Assembly (NCBI GenBank): GCA_028690155.1
Contig: JAQVBU010000015.1
Coordinates: 1-48,397, forward strand
Direction of reading: 5' to 3'
Origin: Alphaproteobacteria bacterium
GTDB taxonomy: Bacteria > Pseudomonadota > Alphaproteobacteria > UBA9219
Length of the DNA stretch: 48,397 nucleotides
Both the position numbers and the translations under genes were made by a program. Below are positions 9,086 through 18,459 of this stretch, one piece after another. Below the pieces are notes generated by a model. The model searched no databases. It saw only the letters and a list, made by a program, of their open reading frames with translations, and was not told the origin of the DNA. Every line of letters starts with the position of its first letter. The stretch's first letter is position 1.

Positions 9086-9442
9086 ATGTTAAATCTTAAA
9101 GCAATTCATACGATCTACCGTACATCGAAGCCCGGCAAGGCTGGCGACAAGAAGAACGGCATTGCTCCGGTTCCTCCCGTCACGGAAGAAATCCAACCCG
9201 GAAAGCGGTTCACCTGTTCCGATGAAGACGGCGCGTTTTTCCTGAAAACAGGCGCAGCCGTTCACCTCGGTACGGAAGAGACTTTCGCCCCCCAGACGGT
9301 TTACAAGGAACCGGCTCCGAAGGAACCGGAACCCAAAACAGAGTCCTCTCTCTCGGAGGAAGGGTCGGAGTTGCTGGCTGGCGACTCCGACCGCTCCGAG
9401 GACGCTTCTGCCCCAGAGGGCGAAGAAGACTTGGTAGGATAA
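9086..9442 (+). CDS. Small capsid-region protein with acidic DLVG tail
   Basis: A 118-aa protein from ATG 9086, chosen because AAGGAGA lies just upstream; a longer reading from 9056 would run into the terminator. The N-terminal half is basic/neutral with a folded look (LNLKAIHTIYRTS... PGKRFTCSDEDGAFFLKTGAA). The second half is Pro/Glu/Ser-rich, disordered and acidic, ending GEEDLVG. By position it could correspond to lambda FI (packaging accessory), whose tail is also acidic, but no sequence homology can be claimed. Confidence 0.7.
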   Translation: MLNLKAIHTIYRTSKPGKAGDKKNGIAPVPPVTEEIQPGKRFTCSDEDGAFFLKTGAAVHLGTEETFAPQTVYKEPAPKEPEPKTESSLSEEGSELLAGDSDRSEDASAPEGEEDLVG

Positions 9443-9445
9443 CGA

Positions 9446-9817
9446 ATGGGCCTCCGCGACATCAAAAACAAGGCGCGGCTTGATCTCCATGAGGAAATGA
9501 AGGTTCCGGCCTTCTATTACCCCCCGGGGAGCGTCACAGCCACGTCTTGTTTTGTTCGCGTCCATTCGATGTTTCGCGCGCTCGGGGACATCCAAAGTAA
9601 TCAGGTCGGCTTGGCCGAACGTGAGGAAATGGTTCCCCGGCTCGTTTTCATGGCCTCCGAGATTGTTCCGGCGCGCGCCGGTATCGTCACGATCTCCGCG
9701 ACCGAGGGCTACCGCGTTGACGTTGTGCAGCCGCCAGACGGCTTGACCATCACGGCCTTCGTGATTCCGCTTACAGCATCGCAGATGGTAGGGCTGTCGT
9801 ATCCCGAGGAGGCATAA
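9446..9817 (+). CDS. Probable head-tail connector (gpFII position)
   Basis: A 123-aa protein encoded between the capsid-region gene and a minor tail protein Z-like gene. It is predicted to be mostly beta after a short charged N-terminal helix (LRDIKNKARLDLHEEM), with VRVHSMFRALGDIQ and PPDGLTITAFV segments. Head-tail joining proteins of this size occupy the same slot in lambda-like phages. Assignment is by context and size. Its stop overlaps the next start (TAATG). Confidence 0.6.
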   Translation: MGLRDIKNKARLDLHEEMKVPAFYYPPGSVTATSCFVRVHSMFRALGDIQSNQVGLAEREEMVPRLVFMASEIVPARAGIVTISATEGYRVDVVQPPDGLTITAFVIPLTASQMVGLSYPEEA

Positions 9818-10434
9818 TGGTTGCCCGTATCGGAATGACGATCAATGGCCTTGAGAACTTGGATAAAATCAAAAATCTCAAGAAGGACATCCCGCTGGCT
9901 GCGGTGCGGACGCTGAATCGCGTCACAGAGCGCGCCAGAACGGTCGGTGCGAAACGAATCCGCGAGGAGGTCGCATTCCCCGCCTCGTACCTGAACCCCG
10001 CCCAGAAGAAGCTCTATGTGGCGAAGAAGGCCAACAAGGGAAGCCTTGAGGCCGTCATCCGCGCAAGCGACCGAGCGACATCCCTTTCTCGGTTCGTTTC
10101 GTCCGGCTCCGAGGGGAAGATGGGCGTGACCGTCCAAGTGTCGCCGGGTAAATCGCGCACGATGCGAAAAGCCTTCCTCATGAAGCTACGGTCTGGGGCC
10201 GCGTCGATTAACACGAAGCACAATCTAGGGCTTGCTATGCGGCTCCGAAACGGCGAGGTTGTGCGTAACAAGAAATCGTTTAAGCGAATCAAAGGAAACT
10301 TGTATCTTCTCTACGGCCCGTCTGTCGATCAGGTTTTCATTGGAAAAGATCGTTCCGGTGTGGCTGCGAAGATGGAGCCGGAAATCCTTGATTCGCTGCA
10401 ACAAGAGTTCTTTCGTGTTTTGGGGATCGACTAA
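9817..10434 (+). CDS. Minor tail protein Z-like (tail completion)
   Basis: A 205-aa protein with the hallmark N-terminal layout of the gpZ family: a hydrophobic start, then KDIPLAAVRTLNRVTERARTVGAKRIREE, followed by a region rich in Lys/Arg. In lambda, gpZ is needed to position DNA and complete infectious tails. It overlaps both neighbours by a base or so (TAATG junctions), consistent with a translationally coupled connector cluster. Confidence 0.75.
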   Translation: MVARIGMTINGLENLDKIKNLKKDIPLAAVRTLNRVTERARTVGAKRIREEVAFPASYLNPAQKKLYVAKKANKGSLEAVIRASDRATSLSRFVSSGSEGKMGVTVQVSPGKSRTMRKAFLMKLRSGAASINTKHNLGLAMRLRNGEVVRNKKSFKRIKGNLYLLYGPSVDQVFIGKDRSGVAAKMEPEILDSLQQEFFRVLGID

Positions 10435-10937
10435 TGGCAACCGAACCGCTCCGCCTCCGTCTTTTGAAAGCCCTGCAAACGGCTCTCGAAGAGATCACAC
10501 CGGCAAACGGCTACGCGACCGATCTTACGGGCGCGGTGTTCCGTGGTCGGACGACTTTCGGTGACACTGATCCCCTACCTCTCGTCTCGATTCTTGAAGC
10601 ACCTGATCCGATCAACCCGCTAATCTCGCCGAGAGATTCGGGAGATCAGAAGGGCAATTGGGCGTTGCTGATTCAAGGGTTCGCCGTTGACGACATGGAT
10701 CATCCGACCGATCCCGCTTATGTCCTCATGGCCGATGTCATCAAACGGCTGGCTATTGAGAAGAAGAAGCTGACCGACTATAAAGTTTTTGGAAGTGCGC
10801 TTGGGAAGTTCATCAACAACATTGAGTTGGGTACGCGCGTTGTGCGCCCGCCGGATGACTCTTCGAACAAGGCATATTTCAATTTGAGCATCATATTGGA
10901 TGTGGTAGAGTCCCTCACCGATCCGTATGAGGATTAA
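10434..10937 (+). CDS. Tail terminator / minor tail protein U-like
   Basis: A 167-aa alpha/beta protein located between the gpZ-like and tail-tube genes. It begins with a helix (PLRLRLLKALQTALEEI), then PLVSILEAPDP, WALLIQGFAVDD and a C-terminal NLSIILDVVESL strand/helix pair. This is the usual arrangement of tail terminators, which cap the tube and bind the connector. The function is inferred from fold-like pattern and gene order. Confidence 0.7.
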   Translation: MATEPLRLRLLKALQTALEEITPANGYATDLTGAVFRGRTTFGDTDPLPLVSILEAPDPINPLISPRDSGDQKGNWALLIQGFAVDDMDHPTDPAYVLMADVIKRLAIEKKKLTDYKVFGSALGKFINNIELGTRVVRPPDDSSNKAYFNLSIILDVVESLTDPYED

Positions 10938-10958
10938 CCTTGAAACAGGGAGAACATC

Positions 10959-11738
10959 ATGGCTACTAAGAACTACACGTTGGGGCGTGGGAAGGTTTTC
11001 TTCTCCCGTTTCAAGACAGGCACACAAGTCCCCGAGGGGTTCAACTATATCGGCAACACGCCGGAGTTCAACCTGACAATCGAATCGGAGAATCTGGATC
11101 ACTACTCTTCGGACGCTGGCATCCGCGAAAAGGATGACTCGGTTCCGTTGGAAGTGTCTCGTACCGGTTCGTTCATCACGGACGACATCCAACCGGATAA
11201 CGTAGCTCTGTTTTTCTTCGGTACGAAATCGACGGTTACGCAAGCCATCGTCGCTTCGGCTCCCGAAACAATCACGGACGTTGTTTTGGGTCGCGCTTAC
11301 AAGCTCGGCATCACAGACAGCAATCCAACAGGCTACATGGGCATCGACGCAACGGGCTTCGGCATCACCGTTGACGCGGTTCCTCTTGTTGCGGACACGG
11401 ATTACACCGTCGATCTCGTCAATGGCATCGTCACGCTTCTTGAAACGGCGACGAATGTTGCGGATGGCGACGACATGATCGTGACCTATGCTGTTGCGGG
11501 TTCGACACGCGACCGCGTGATCTCTGGCTCCACTCCTGTTGAAGGCGCGATGATGTATGTCGCCAACAACCCGAAGGGCGCGAATCTGAATTACTATCTG
11601 CCTTATGTCAAAATCACCCCGAACGGCGACTATGCCTTGAAGGGTGACGAATGGCAGCAGATTCCATTCAGCATCGAAGCACTGAAACCAGCCAACGGTG
11701 AAGCTATCTATATGGATGGTACGCCGGTGATGGCTTAA
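10959..11738 (+). CDS. Major tail tube protein
   Basis: A 259-aa beta-rich protein with many Thr/Val/Asp residues, consistent with a tail tube subunit. The N-terminus (YTLGRGKVFFSRFKTGTQVPEGF) and the following FNLTIESENLDHYSS segment fit the family. A middle block of about 70 residues (from ITDVVLGRAYKLG to VTYAVAGSTRD) looks like an inserted Ig-like or beta-sandwich module, which some phage tube proteins carry. It is preceded by CAGGGAGAAC and followed by the tail-chaperone pair, as expected. Confidence 0.88.
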   Translation: MATKNYTLGRGKVFFSRFKTGTQVPEGFNYIGNTPEFNLTIESENLDHYSSDAGIREKDDSVPLEVSRTGSFITDDIQPDNVALFFFGTKSTVTQAIVASAPETITDVVLGRAYKLGITDSNPTGYMGIDATGFGITVDAVPLVADTDYTVDLVNGIVTLLETATNVADGDDMIVTYAVAGSTRDRVISGSTPVEGAMMYVANNPKGANLNYYLPYVKITPNGDYALKGDEWQQIPFSIEALKPANGEAIYMDGTPVMA

Positions 11739-11753
11739 AAGTAGGGGGCGTTC

Positions 11754-12236
11754 ATGAGTCTCAAAGACTTAGAACTCCCATCGGCGAAGGTTCAAGTCTC
11801 GGATGAGGTGTTTTTCACCGTCCGGGGCTTGTCCCTTTCCGACATCTCCGTGTTGCTCAACTCCCACGGCAAGGAACTCGGCTTGATCTTTCAAAAGGTC
11901 AAGGACGAACTCCAAGGCCGCTCGGAGGGGATCACCGCGAACGATGTGCAGTATTTCGCCAAAGTGCTTTTCGACAAAGCTCCCGACATGGTGGCTAAGG
12001 CGATTGCACTTGCGGCGGATGATCCGGGAGAGGAAGACAAGATCAAGCGGCTCCGATTTACGGTACAGATCATCGCCATTCAAGAGGTGTTGCGTCTGAC
12101 CTTCACGACCGAGGCCGAACTAAAAAAACTGGTCGAGATTGTCATTCAGTGGTTGGGGAAGATCAACTCGGAGGCGGAGCGAATCACGAGCAGCTTACCC
12201 TCCATAGTTGGCTCTGGGGAATCCGAAAACAAGTAA
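11754..12236 (+). CDS. Tail assembly chaperone, short form (gpG-like)
   Basis: A 160-aa mostly helical protein between tail tube and tape-measure genes, the invariable place for the G/GT chaperones that coat the tape measure during tail assembly. The N-terminus (KDLELPSAKVQVSDEVFFTVRGLSLSDI) resembles other tail chaperones. The start ATG 11754 follows GTAGGGGGCG. A poly-A slippery heptamer lies at codons 123-125, and an open -1 frame continues to 12454. Confidence 0.85.
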   Translation: MSLKDLELPSAKVQVSDEVFFTVRGLSLSDISVLLNSHGKELGLIFQKVKDELQGRSEGITANDVQYFAKVLFDKAPDMVAKAIALAADDPGEEDKIKRLRFTVQIIAIQEVLRLTFTTEAELKKLVEIVIQWLGKINSEAERITSSLPSIVGSGESENK

Positions 12237-12454
12237 GCCTTCTTCTTGGAAACGGACATCCCGAAGCGCGTCTATACCCTCTCGGCATGGTGTGGGATGA
12301 AGCAAACCTTGTCATCGAGCGTTTGAACTCTTCGGAGGTGACACGCAGCACACTCATGCAATTGGCGATCTCGTCCATCCTTTCTAAGAAGGCTGGAAAA
12401 GAGTTTGAGAAACGCATAATAAGCCTTAATGTGGAGACGAAACCGAGGGCATGA
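11754..12454 (+). CDS. Tail assembly chaperone, -1 frameshift product (gpGT-like)
   Basis: Fusion predicted from a -1 slip at 12122-12128 (A AAA AAA in the zero frame). The first 125 residues come from the G-like frame. The -1 frame then runs without stop from 12128 to 12454 (about 108 residues), giving about 233 aa. The T part contains SWLWGIRKQVSLLLGNG and MVWDEANLVIERL, and has no good start codon with a ribosome binding site of its own. G/GT frameshifting is known across long-tailed phages; here it is inferred from sequence. Confidence 0.75.
12122..12128 (+). promoter_or_regulatory. -1 ribosomal frameshift slippery site
   Basis: Seven consecutive A bases read in the zero frame as (CT)A AAA AAA, allowing both tRNAs to re-pair after a -1 slip. 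Sequence downstream (GGTCGAGATTG onwards) is GC-rich and could fold. This is the only strong X XXY YYZ match I noticed in the overlap of the two chaperone frames. Confidence 0.72.
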
Positions 12455-12468
12455 TGTAGGGGGATGAC

Positions 12469-15400
12469 ATGGCAGGGGCGCGCAGGGAAGTTGATCTAGT
12501 AATTCGCGCCAAGGACGAGGCTTCTAAAGCTGTCGATTCCGTGGCCGATGCTTTCGACACTCTTGTTAAATCCCAGAAGAATCTCAAGCAACAGACGGCG
12601 GGTTCCGATTCGTCACTCTTGAAGTTGGGCATGGCTCTTAAACAACTCGAAACGAGTTTTAAGGGTCTGTCCAGCGACAAGGGTTTGGACTTTTTCGGCA
12701 CGAAGCAAAAACAATCTGTCGCCGATCTTCAAGCGGCCATGTCCGGGATCGGAGCGGCCAGCGATAAGTTCGGCCAAAGTATGCGCGCTTTGGCGCAGAC
12801 CACGGATACCCTGCGTAACAAGCTCAACGGAGCGCGAGAAGCCCTCTCTGGTCAAGCGGCGGTGTTAGAGAAGGCCGAGGCCGCGCATCGTAAGCTAGAG
12901 GCTTCTATGACGCGCGAAGCGGCCTCCCAAGGCAAGGCCGGTCAGGCTGCGTCCACGCTCGTCCAAAAGATCGCGGCGCAGGAATCGGTGGTAGCGCAAG
13001 CGGCCACACGGTACGCCGATCTCTCCCAACAAATGAACGCCACGGATGCGCCATCAAAGAAACTGGCCGCGTCCCTTGAGTCCGCCCGCAAAGCCCTCGT
13101 CGGTTCGTCTGCGGGCCTAGACGCGATGCGCCTCAAGTACGAACAGGTGCAAGCGACGATCCGTGAGACAGGCGAGAACATCAACCGCCTCACGATGGAA
13201 CTGAATGCGTCGAACAAATCGGCGGCGCAGCAGAAGGCCATTTACGCGCAGATTCAGGCGAACGTCCAAAAACTTGAACAAGCCACGGCCAAAGCCTCGG
13301 CGCGCCAAAAGGAATACAACAACGTCATGCGGGCCTCGCAGTCCGCGATGTCGAAGGTTCGCGGTGAGTTGGGTGGGACAGCGGCGGCGCAGGAACGCAA
13401 CGCGGGAGCAACGAAACGGGCCGGTCAGGCGCAAGAGGAATACGCGCTCAAGAGTCGTTTAGCGATGTCGTGGACTCAACGTCTTCGTGGCGAAGTCCTC
13501 GCTCTGGCGACCTCGTATGCTGGCGTGTTCGGTGCGTTGCAATTGGCGCGCAGTGCGGTCGATGCGTTTACGACACTTGAAGGCGCAACCTCCCGTTTGA
13601 ATGTTGTTTTCGATGGCGACAAATCTGCGGTCGCGCAGAACCTTGAGATGGTTCGTCGCACTGCGGATCGTCTCGGTCTGTCGTTCGGTGTTCTGGCCGA
13701 CGAGTATTCGAAGCTGGCCGCATCTGCCAAGGGTACAGAGCTTGAGGGCCAGAAGGTCAATGAGATTTTCATCCGCATGTCCGAAGCGGTTCGTGTGAAC
13801 AAGCTCGGTACGGAAGCGATGAAGGGCGCGTTCATGGCGATCTCCCAGATCGTCACGAAGGGTGTCGTGAACATGGAAGAACTTCGTCAACAGTTGGCGG
13901 AGCGTTTTCCCGGCGCGATTCAACTTATGGCGGCGGGCTTCGGCTACGGCGCGGATTCGATGGATCAGTTCTTCAAGGCTGTGCAGAACGGGGAAGTGAA
14001 GGCTTCCGCGCTCATGGGCTTTGCGGATGAGTTGGGTAAGCGGTTCGGGCCGCAACTGGCGGCATCGTTGCAGACGACGATGGCGCAGATCGGGTTCTTC
14101 CAAAACGAGCTATACAAGGCTCTTCTGGTTTTCGGTGATGCCGGATTCTTGGATGGCTTCACGAACATGCTCAAGAAGATTACCGACATGTTGAAAGACC
14201 CTGCGTTCTCGTCGTTCGCAGGGAAGATTTCAAAGGGCTTTGGGGCCATCGCAGAAGCAATCGGTTGGGCTGCGGAGAACTTCGACCTTCTCGTGAAGGT
14301 TGGAATCGCGTGGGTGTCGTTCGGTCTTCACGCGCGTGTGATGCTGATCTGGGGCGGACTCGTCAAGATGGGCAGGGCGTTGAAAGCGGCTGCGGCTGCG
14401 TTCGGGGTATTCCGAGCGGCGGCGGTCGCCATGACGACGACTATGGGGACGGCCACTGTCGCCGCCACGGGTTTGCGCGTAGCGATCATGGGCTTGTTAT
14501 CGTCCACGGGTGTCGGTATCGCGCTCGTCGCTATCGGCACAATCATCGGCGAGTGGGTTACGAGCATCGACGATGCTTCCGAAGCCCTGTCGCAGCACCA
14601 ACAGGTCGTCGATAAAGTCAAGAACGCCTACGAGGAAGCGAAGCGATCCGGGACGGATTGGCGCAAGTCGATGGAAGCGGGCGACAAGGTTCTTGCGGAA
14701 GACAGCATCAAAAAGTTGAAGGTTCAGCTTCAAGAACTTCGTGACGAAACCGAATCCGAAGGGAGTGTCGGAATCTTCGACATGTTCTCCGGCAATAAAA
14801 ATCTCCTTTCCGAGATTTCAAAGGTTGCCAAGGAGTTCAAGAACGGTCAGTTGAGCGCGAAGCAATTCGAAGATGTGATCGTTGGATTCAAACAGATTGA
14901 TCCCGAGTTCAACGAGAAATACATCGTACCGCTCATCAAGATGGCGCGTGAGGCGCAGACAACCGAAGGTAAGATCGCGGAAGCGGAAGCCACGGTTCGT
15001 CTCATGTCAGGTGCAGCGACCGAAGCAGATATGAAGCTCCTCGGTTTGGCAAGCGCATTCCAAGAGTCCGGCATCAAAGCTGCGACGATGAAGAACCGGT
15101 TCGAAGCCGCGCTCAAGGGCATCCGTGAGATGGTTCCCGAACTCGTTGAATCCGTCAAGATGGCGGAGGACAACCTGAAACTTGATAGCCTCATTAAAGA
15201 GCTTCAAGCTACGGGAACGATGACTGCGGAAGTCATGCAGACGATCAGCCAAGCTCGTGCCGCGATCAACACGACCAAGGAAGAGAAGGACACGGCCAAG
15301 AAGTCTGCGGACGAAGCGAAGAAGCGCGCCGAGGCTGCGAAGGATTTCCACGAGCAGATCGTTAAGGATGTCGATCAGTGGCGGTTCGAGCTTTCGATTC

Positions 15401-16446
15401 AGAAAGAAAGCACCGTTGAGCAGGAAGTCCAAAAGACGATTCGGCAGTACATGGTCAAGGCGCAGGAACTTCAAACGAAGCTGACAGCGCAAGAGATCAC
15501 GCTCATCAAGCAAGCGGTGACTGCCCTCAACCAGAAAAAAGCGGCGCAGGAAGCGGCGGAGAAAGCCGAAGCGTCGATGAATGTGTTGCTGCAACGCCGC
15601 CAGCAGCTTGAGGATCAGTTGAAGATGATCCGCGCCGAGGGCGGTAGCATCGGTCAGATCAACGACATGAAGACCGAGATGGGCGAGGTCAACACGCAAC
15701 TTCTCGCGGCCATCGACAACGCCATTCTCATGTGGCAAGCGGTCGGCGGCGACCAAGCGGACATGGCTGTTCTCAAATTACAGACGGCGCGCATGGAGGC
15801 GGAACGGTTCGGTAAGGCCGCACAGGTCGGATACGTCGATTGGGAAAAAGTCCGCGACATGTTCACGGGCGGATTCGCCGATGCTATTGACAGTTTCGCA
15901 GAGAAGATCGTAGCGGGCGAAAACGCTTTTTCCGCTTTGAAGGATGCGTTCCTGTCTTTTGCTTCCGATTTCCTTCGCAACATCGCAAAGATGATCGCAC
16001 AGGCTGCGGCCTTCAACATGTTGCAGTCGATGGGCTTCAACACGGACACAGGTTTCATGGGTCTGTTCGGTGCGGGCCACACGGGCGGCTTGGTCGGCTC
16101 CCGTTGGATCGGGTCTGGGAATCCGTCACGCCAAGTAAGCCCGCTCGTCTTCGCTGGCGCACCACGTTTCCACGATGGCGGTCTTCCCGGCTTGCGTCCC
16201 GGAGAGGTTCCTGCGATCCTCAAGAAGAACGAGGAAGTGTTGAACGAAAATGATCCGCGAAACATCCTCAACGGCGGCGGCGCACAGGGTGGAGGCCAAG
16301 CACAGGGCGGCGGTACGAAGATCATCAACACCTTCGACGCTCCCGGGTTCTTGTCTGCGGCCATGTCGAGCGCGGTCGGAGAGAAGGTTATTTTGAACTT
16401 TATCAAGGCGAATGCCGGAGCCGTGAAATCGGCCATAGGGGGTTAG
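12469..16446 (+). CDS. Tape measure protein
   Basis: At 1325 aa it is the longest ORF in the window and sits directly after the tail chaperones. It has long Ala/Gln/Lys-rich coiled-coil stretches (about residues 90-330 and 950-1130). A conserved tape-measure N-terminal domain lies around 370-520, with RRTADRLGLSFGVLADEYSKL and MEELRQQLAERFPGA. Hydrophobic, probably membrane-spanning segments occur near 620-690. The C-terminus is Gly-rich with GAGHTGGLVGS. Using about 0.15 nm per residue, the tail should be about 200 nm long. Starts at ATG 12469 after GTAGGGGG. Confidence 0.95.
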   Translation: MAGARREVDLVIRAKDEASKAVDSVADAFDTLVKSQKNLKQQTAGSDSSLLKLGMALKQLETSFKGLSSDKGLDFFGTKQKQSVADLQAAMSGIGAASDKFGQSMRALAQTTDTLRNKLNGAREALSGQAAVLEKAEAAHRKLEASMTREAASQGKAGQAASTLVQKIAAQESVVAQAATRYADLSQQMNATDAPSKKLAASLESARKALVGSSAGLDAMRLKYEQVQATIRETGENINRLTMELNASNKSAAQQKAIYAQIQANVQKLEQATAKASARQKEYNNVMRASQSAMSKVRGELGGTAAAQERNAGATKRAGQAQEEYALKSRLAMSWTQRLRGEVLALATSYAGVFGALQLARSAVDAFTTLEGATSRLNVVFDGDKSAVAQNLEMVRRTADRLGLSFGVLADEYSKLAASAKGTELEGQKVNEIFIRMSEAVRVNKLGTEAMKGAFMAISQIVTKGVVNMEELRQQLAERFPGAIQLMAAGFGYGADSMDQFFKAVQNGEVKASALMGFADELGKRFGPQLAASLQTTMAQIGFFQNELYKALLVFGDAGFLDGFTNMLKKITDMLKDPAFSSFAGKISKGFGAIAEAIGWAAENFDLLVKVGIAWVSFGLHARVMLIWGGLVKMGRALKAAAAAFGVFRAAAVAMTTTMGTATVAATGLRVAIMGLLSSTGVGIALVAIGTIIGEWVTSIDDASEALSQHQQVVDKVKNAYEEAKRSGTDWRKSMEAGDKVLAEDSIKKLKVQLQELRDETESEGSVGIFDMFSGNKNLLSEISKVAKEFKNGQLSAKQFEDVIVGFKQIDPEFNEKYIVPLIKMAREAQTTEGKIAEAEATVRLMSGAATEADMKLLGLASAFQESGIKAATMKNRFEAALKGIREMVPELVESVKMAEDNLKLDSLIKELQATGTMTAEVMQTISQARAAINTTKEEKDTAKKSADEAKKRAEAAKDFHEQIVKDVDQWRFELSIQKESTVEQEVQKTIRQYMVKAQELQTKLTAQEITLIKQAVTALNQKKAAQEAAEKAEASMNVLLQRRQQLEDQLKMIRAEGGSIGQINDMKTEMGEVNTQLLAAIDNAILMWQAVGGDQADMAVLKLQTARMEAERFGKAAQVGYVDWEKVRDMFTGGFADAIDSFAEKIVAGENAFSALKDAFLSFASDFLRNIAKMIAQAAAFNMLQSMGFNTDTGFMGLFGAGHTGGLVGSRWIGSGNPSRQVSPLVFAGAPRFHDGGLPGLRPGEVPAILKKNEEVLNENDPRNILNGGGAQGGGQAQGGGTKIINTFDAPGFLSAAMSSAVGEKVILNFIKANAGAVKSAIGG

Positions 16447-16447
16447 G

Positions 16448-17431
16448 ATGGCAGTTGAAACAGGAACAGCAACAGACGGTTTGGATTTTTACAACAAGCT
16501 GATCTCGTTTCTCACGACGAACGCGGAGCTTGTCGGCCTCGGCCAGAATTGGTCGGTCGTGTGGCAAGCTCCTGTCGGCGCGGAGAACGAGACGGACGTT
16601 GTTGTTCGCGGCCCGGGCCTTGCCGGAGGGGATGCGGTCTATGTCGCCATGCGGTACACGGCGAACGTGGCTCAAGATGCCTACTACATCTCTATCAGAG
16701 GGGCCACGGGCTTCCTGCCAGACTCGGAAGAGTTCGATGAACATGTGAACGTGACACCTTCGAGCGTCCGCATGTTTGTGGATTCAGGAACGCACAGTTA
16801 TTGGTTTACAGCGAACGGTCGTCGCTTCATGGCGGTCGCCAAAATTAGCACGACATTTGAAGCGATGTATGCCGGATTATTCTTGCCGTATGCGACACCC
16901 CTTTCGTACCCGTATCCGATGTTTATCGGCGGTTCGGCTGGCCCGACCGACACAGACGGCCCGATTAACTGGCGCACGATCAACGATAACCACTCGCATT
17001 TCGTTGAGCCGCACTACAACTCCGGTGTAGCCTTCGTCGATACGGGTGCGTGGATGCTGAATCCTGCGGGGTCTTGGCTCCGTGTTGCCGCGCGTGGCTC
17101 AATCGCCCCCGTTGGCATCGACCCGATTACTTCCGGCGGGACGTATTTCCCGCCAGAGGGAAGCGACACCTCGAACTACGGCCTCCCGGGTCGTTTTGTT
17201 TTGCAGAACACGATGGATGCGCTCGGCGGTGATCGCATTCTGTGGCCTTGCACGTTGCTCCAATACGGAGACGTGTCGCAGACCTACGGAATCTTGGACG
17301 GTGCGTATCGTTGCCAAGGGTACATGAACGCTGCGGAAAACCTTATCACCTACAACACAGTCGATCATCTCGTCGTTCCGAATGTCTATCGAAGCGATCT
17401 GCGGGATTATTGGGCGATGGCAATGGAGTAA
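16448..17431 (+). CDS. Tail-tip region structural protein A
   Basis: A 327-aa protein of unknown precise role, encoded between tape measure and distal tail genes. It is rich in aromatic residues, Gly and Pro and lacks long helices, suggesting a beta-structured virion component. It starts with a short amphipathic helix (GLDFYNKLISFLTTNAELVGLG). Size and position are matched by the next gene, and both have an N-terminal helix followed by a Gly/Tyr-rich body. They may be distant paralogues, but I see no strong identity. Confidence 0.6.
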   Translation: MAVETGTATDGLDFYNKLISFLTTNAELVGLGQNWSVVWQAPVGAENETDVVVRGPGLAGGDAVYVAMRYTANVAQDAYYISIRGATGFLPDSEEFDEHVNVTPSSVRMFVDSGTHSYWFTANGRRFMAVAKISTTFEAMYAGLFLPYATPLSYPYPMFIGGSAGPTDTDGPINWRTINDNHSHFVEPHYNSGVAFVDTGAWMLNPAGSWLRVAARGSIAPVGIDPITSGGTYFPPEGSDTSNYGLPGRFVLQNTMDALGGDRILWPCTLLQYGDVSQTYGILDGAYRCQGYMNAAENLITYNTVDHLVVPNVYRSDLRDYWAMAME

Positions 17432-17434
17432 GAG

Positions 17435-18457
17435 ATGGCCTATTCAGAGCAAATCACAACCACCGTAACAGACATCCCCGCGCTGATCGCCAACTTCGCC
17501 CTTGCGCGCGGATGGACGGTTGACGGCACGACGATCACACGCCCCGGGGGCGGCAAGTCTTTTGAGATTACCGCCTCTGTCGGCGGGACAAACAATCGTG
17601 ATCGACTCGTCTATGTCCGAGACACTGCGGCCCCGACAACAAATTACGTTTACACCGCAATGCCGTGGATCAACGGTGTGTACGCCGACCCTATCGTCAA
17701 GAATCCGACGAAGGTTCACTTGCTCGGAAACGATGCGCCATACGACCCCGAGCCTTGGATCGCTTGTGTGATCGAATGCGGGTACAACTTGTACCGCCAC
17801 ATCTACATCGGCAACATGGTGAAGGCTGGCGACTACACAGGCGGCGAGTTGATTAGCGCGAACATGTTCAATCGTGACGTTCGCTTCTCCGGCGCGAACG
17901 GCTCGAACACATACTACAACAGTCAGGGGAGCGTCGATCCGCCTCATCGCTATCTTTTCTCCGGTCGTTTCAATCACAACAGTATGCCAGCAGGAGCGGG
18001 CAACGGCGGGGTGAACGTTGTTCACGCGGACAACGCGACACCGTTTCGGCGTTTCGATCTTGCCGGTGAAACTTACGTTCGAACAGGATTTACGGGCAAT
18101 GAAGTTTTCGGCGGCAATGCGGACAATGTGTCTGGCGGTTTGGTTATGCGTGGCCTCTCGGATTACGCGGGTTCAAATATCCTCGTTCCGGTGAACCTGT
18201 TTATCGTCAACAGCATCCTCATCGGATCGAACTCCAAGTTCCATCCCATCGGTTACGCGGCTGGCGTTCGCATGGTCAACGTGCAGGGAATCAATCCCGG
18301 AGACGCGATTACCATCGGAAGCAAGACGTGGCGCGTATTCCCAGAGTTTTCCCGCCAGACGGAGACGACGATGCCCTATGGCGCGGCTAATCCTGATGGT
18401 TTTTACTATCCGTATGAGACGAGTTCGATGCTTGGCTTGGCGTATGAGGAGGCGTAA
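17435..18457 (+). CDS. Tail-tip region structural protein B
   Basis: A 340-aa companion of the preceding gene, 3 nt downstream. An N-terminal helix (ITTTVTDIPALIANFALARG) is followed by a beta-rich body with IECGYNLYRHIYIGN and a C-terminal YYPYETSSMLGLAYEEA. Its place between tape measure and distal-tail genes suggests a tail-tip or side component contacting the host surface. No enzymatic motif is visible. Confidence 0.6.
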   Translation: MAYSEQITTTVTDIPALIANFALARGWTVDGTTITRPGGGKSFEITASVGGTNNRDRLVYVRDTAAPTTNYVYTAMPWINGVYADPIVKNPTKVHLLGNDAPYDPEPWIACVIECGYNLYRHIYIGNMVKAGDYTGGELISANMFNRDVRFSGANGSNTYYNSQGSVDPPHRYLFSGRFNHNSMPAGAGNGGVNVVHADNATPFRRFDLAGETYVRTGFTGNEVFGGNADNVSGGLVMRGLSDYAGSNILVPVNLFIVNSILIGSNSKFHPIGYAAGVRMVNVQGINPGDAITIGSKTWRVFPEFSRQTETTMPYGAANPDGFYYPYETSSMLGLAYEEA

Positions 18458-18459
18458 CT

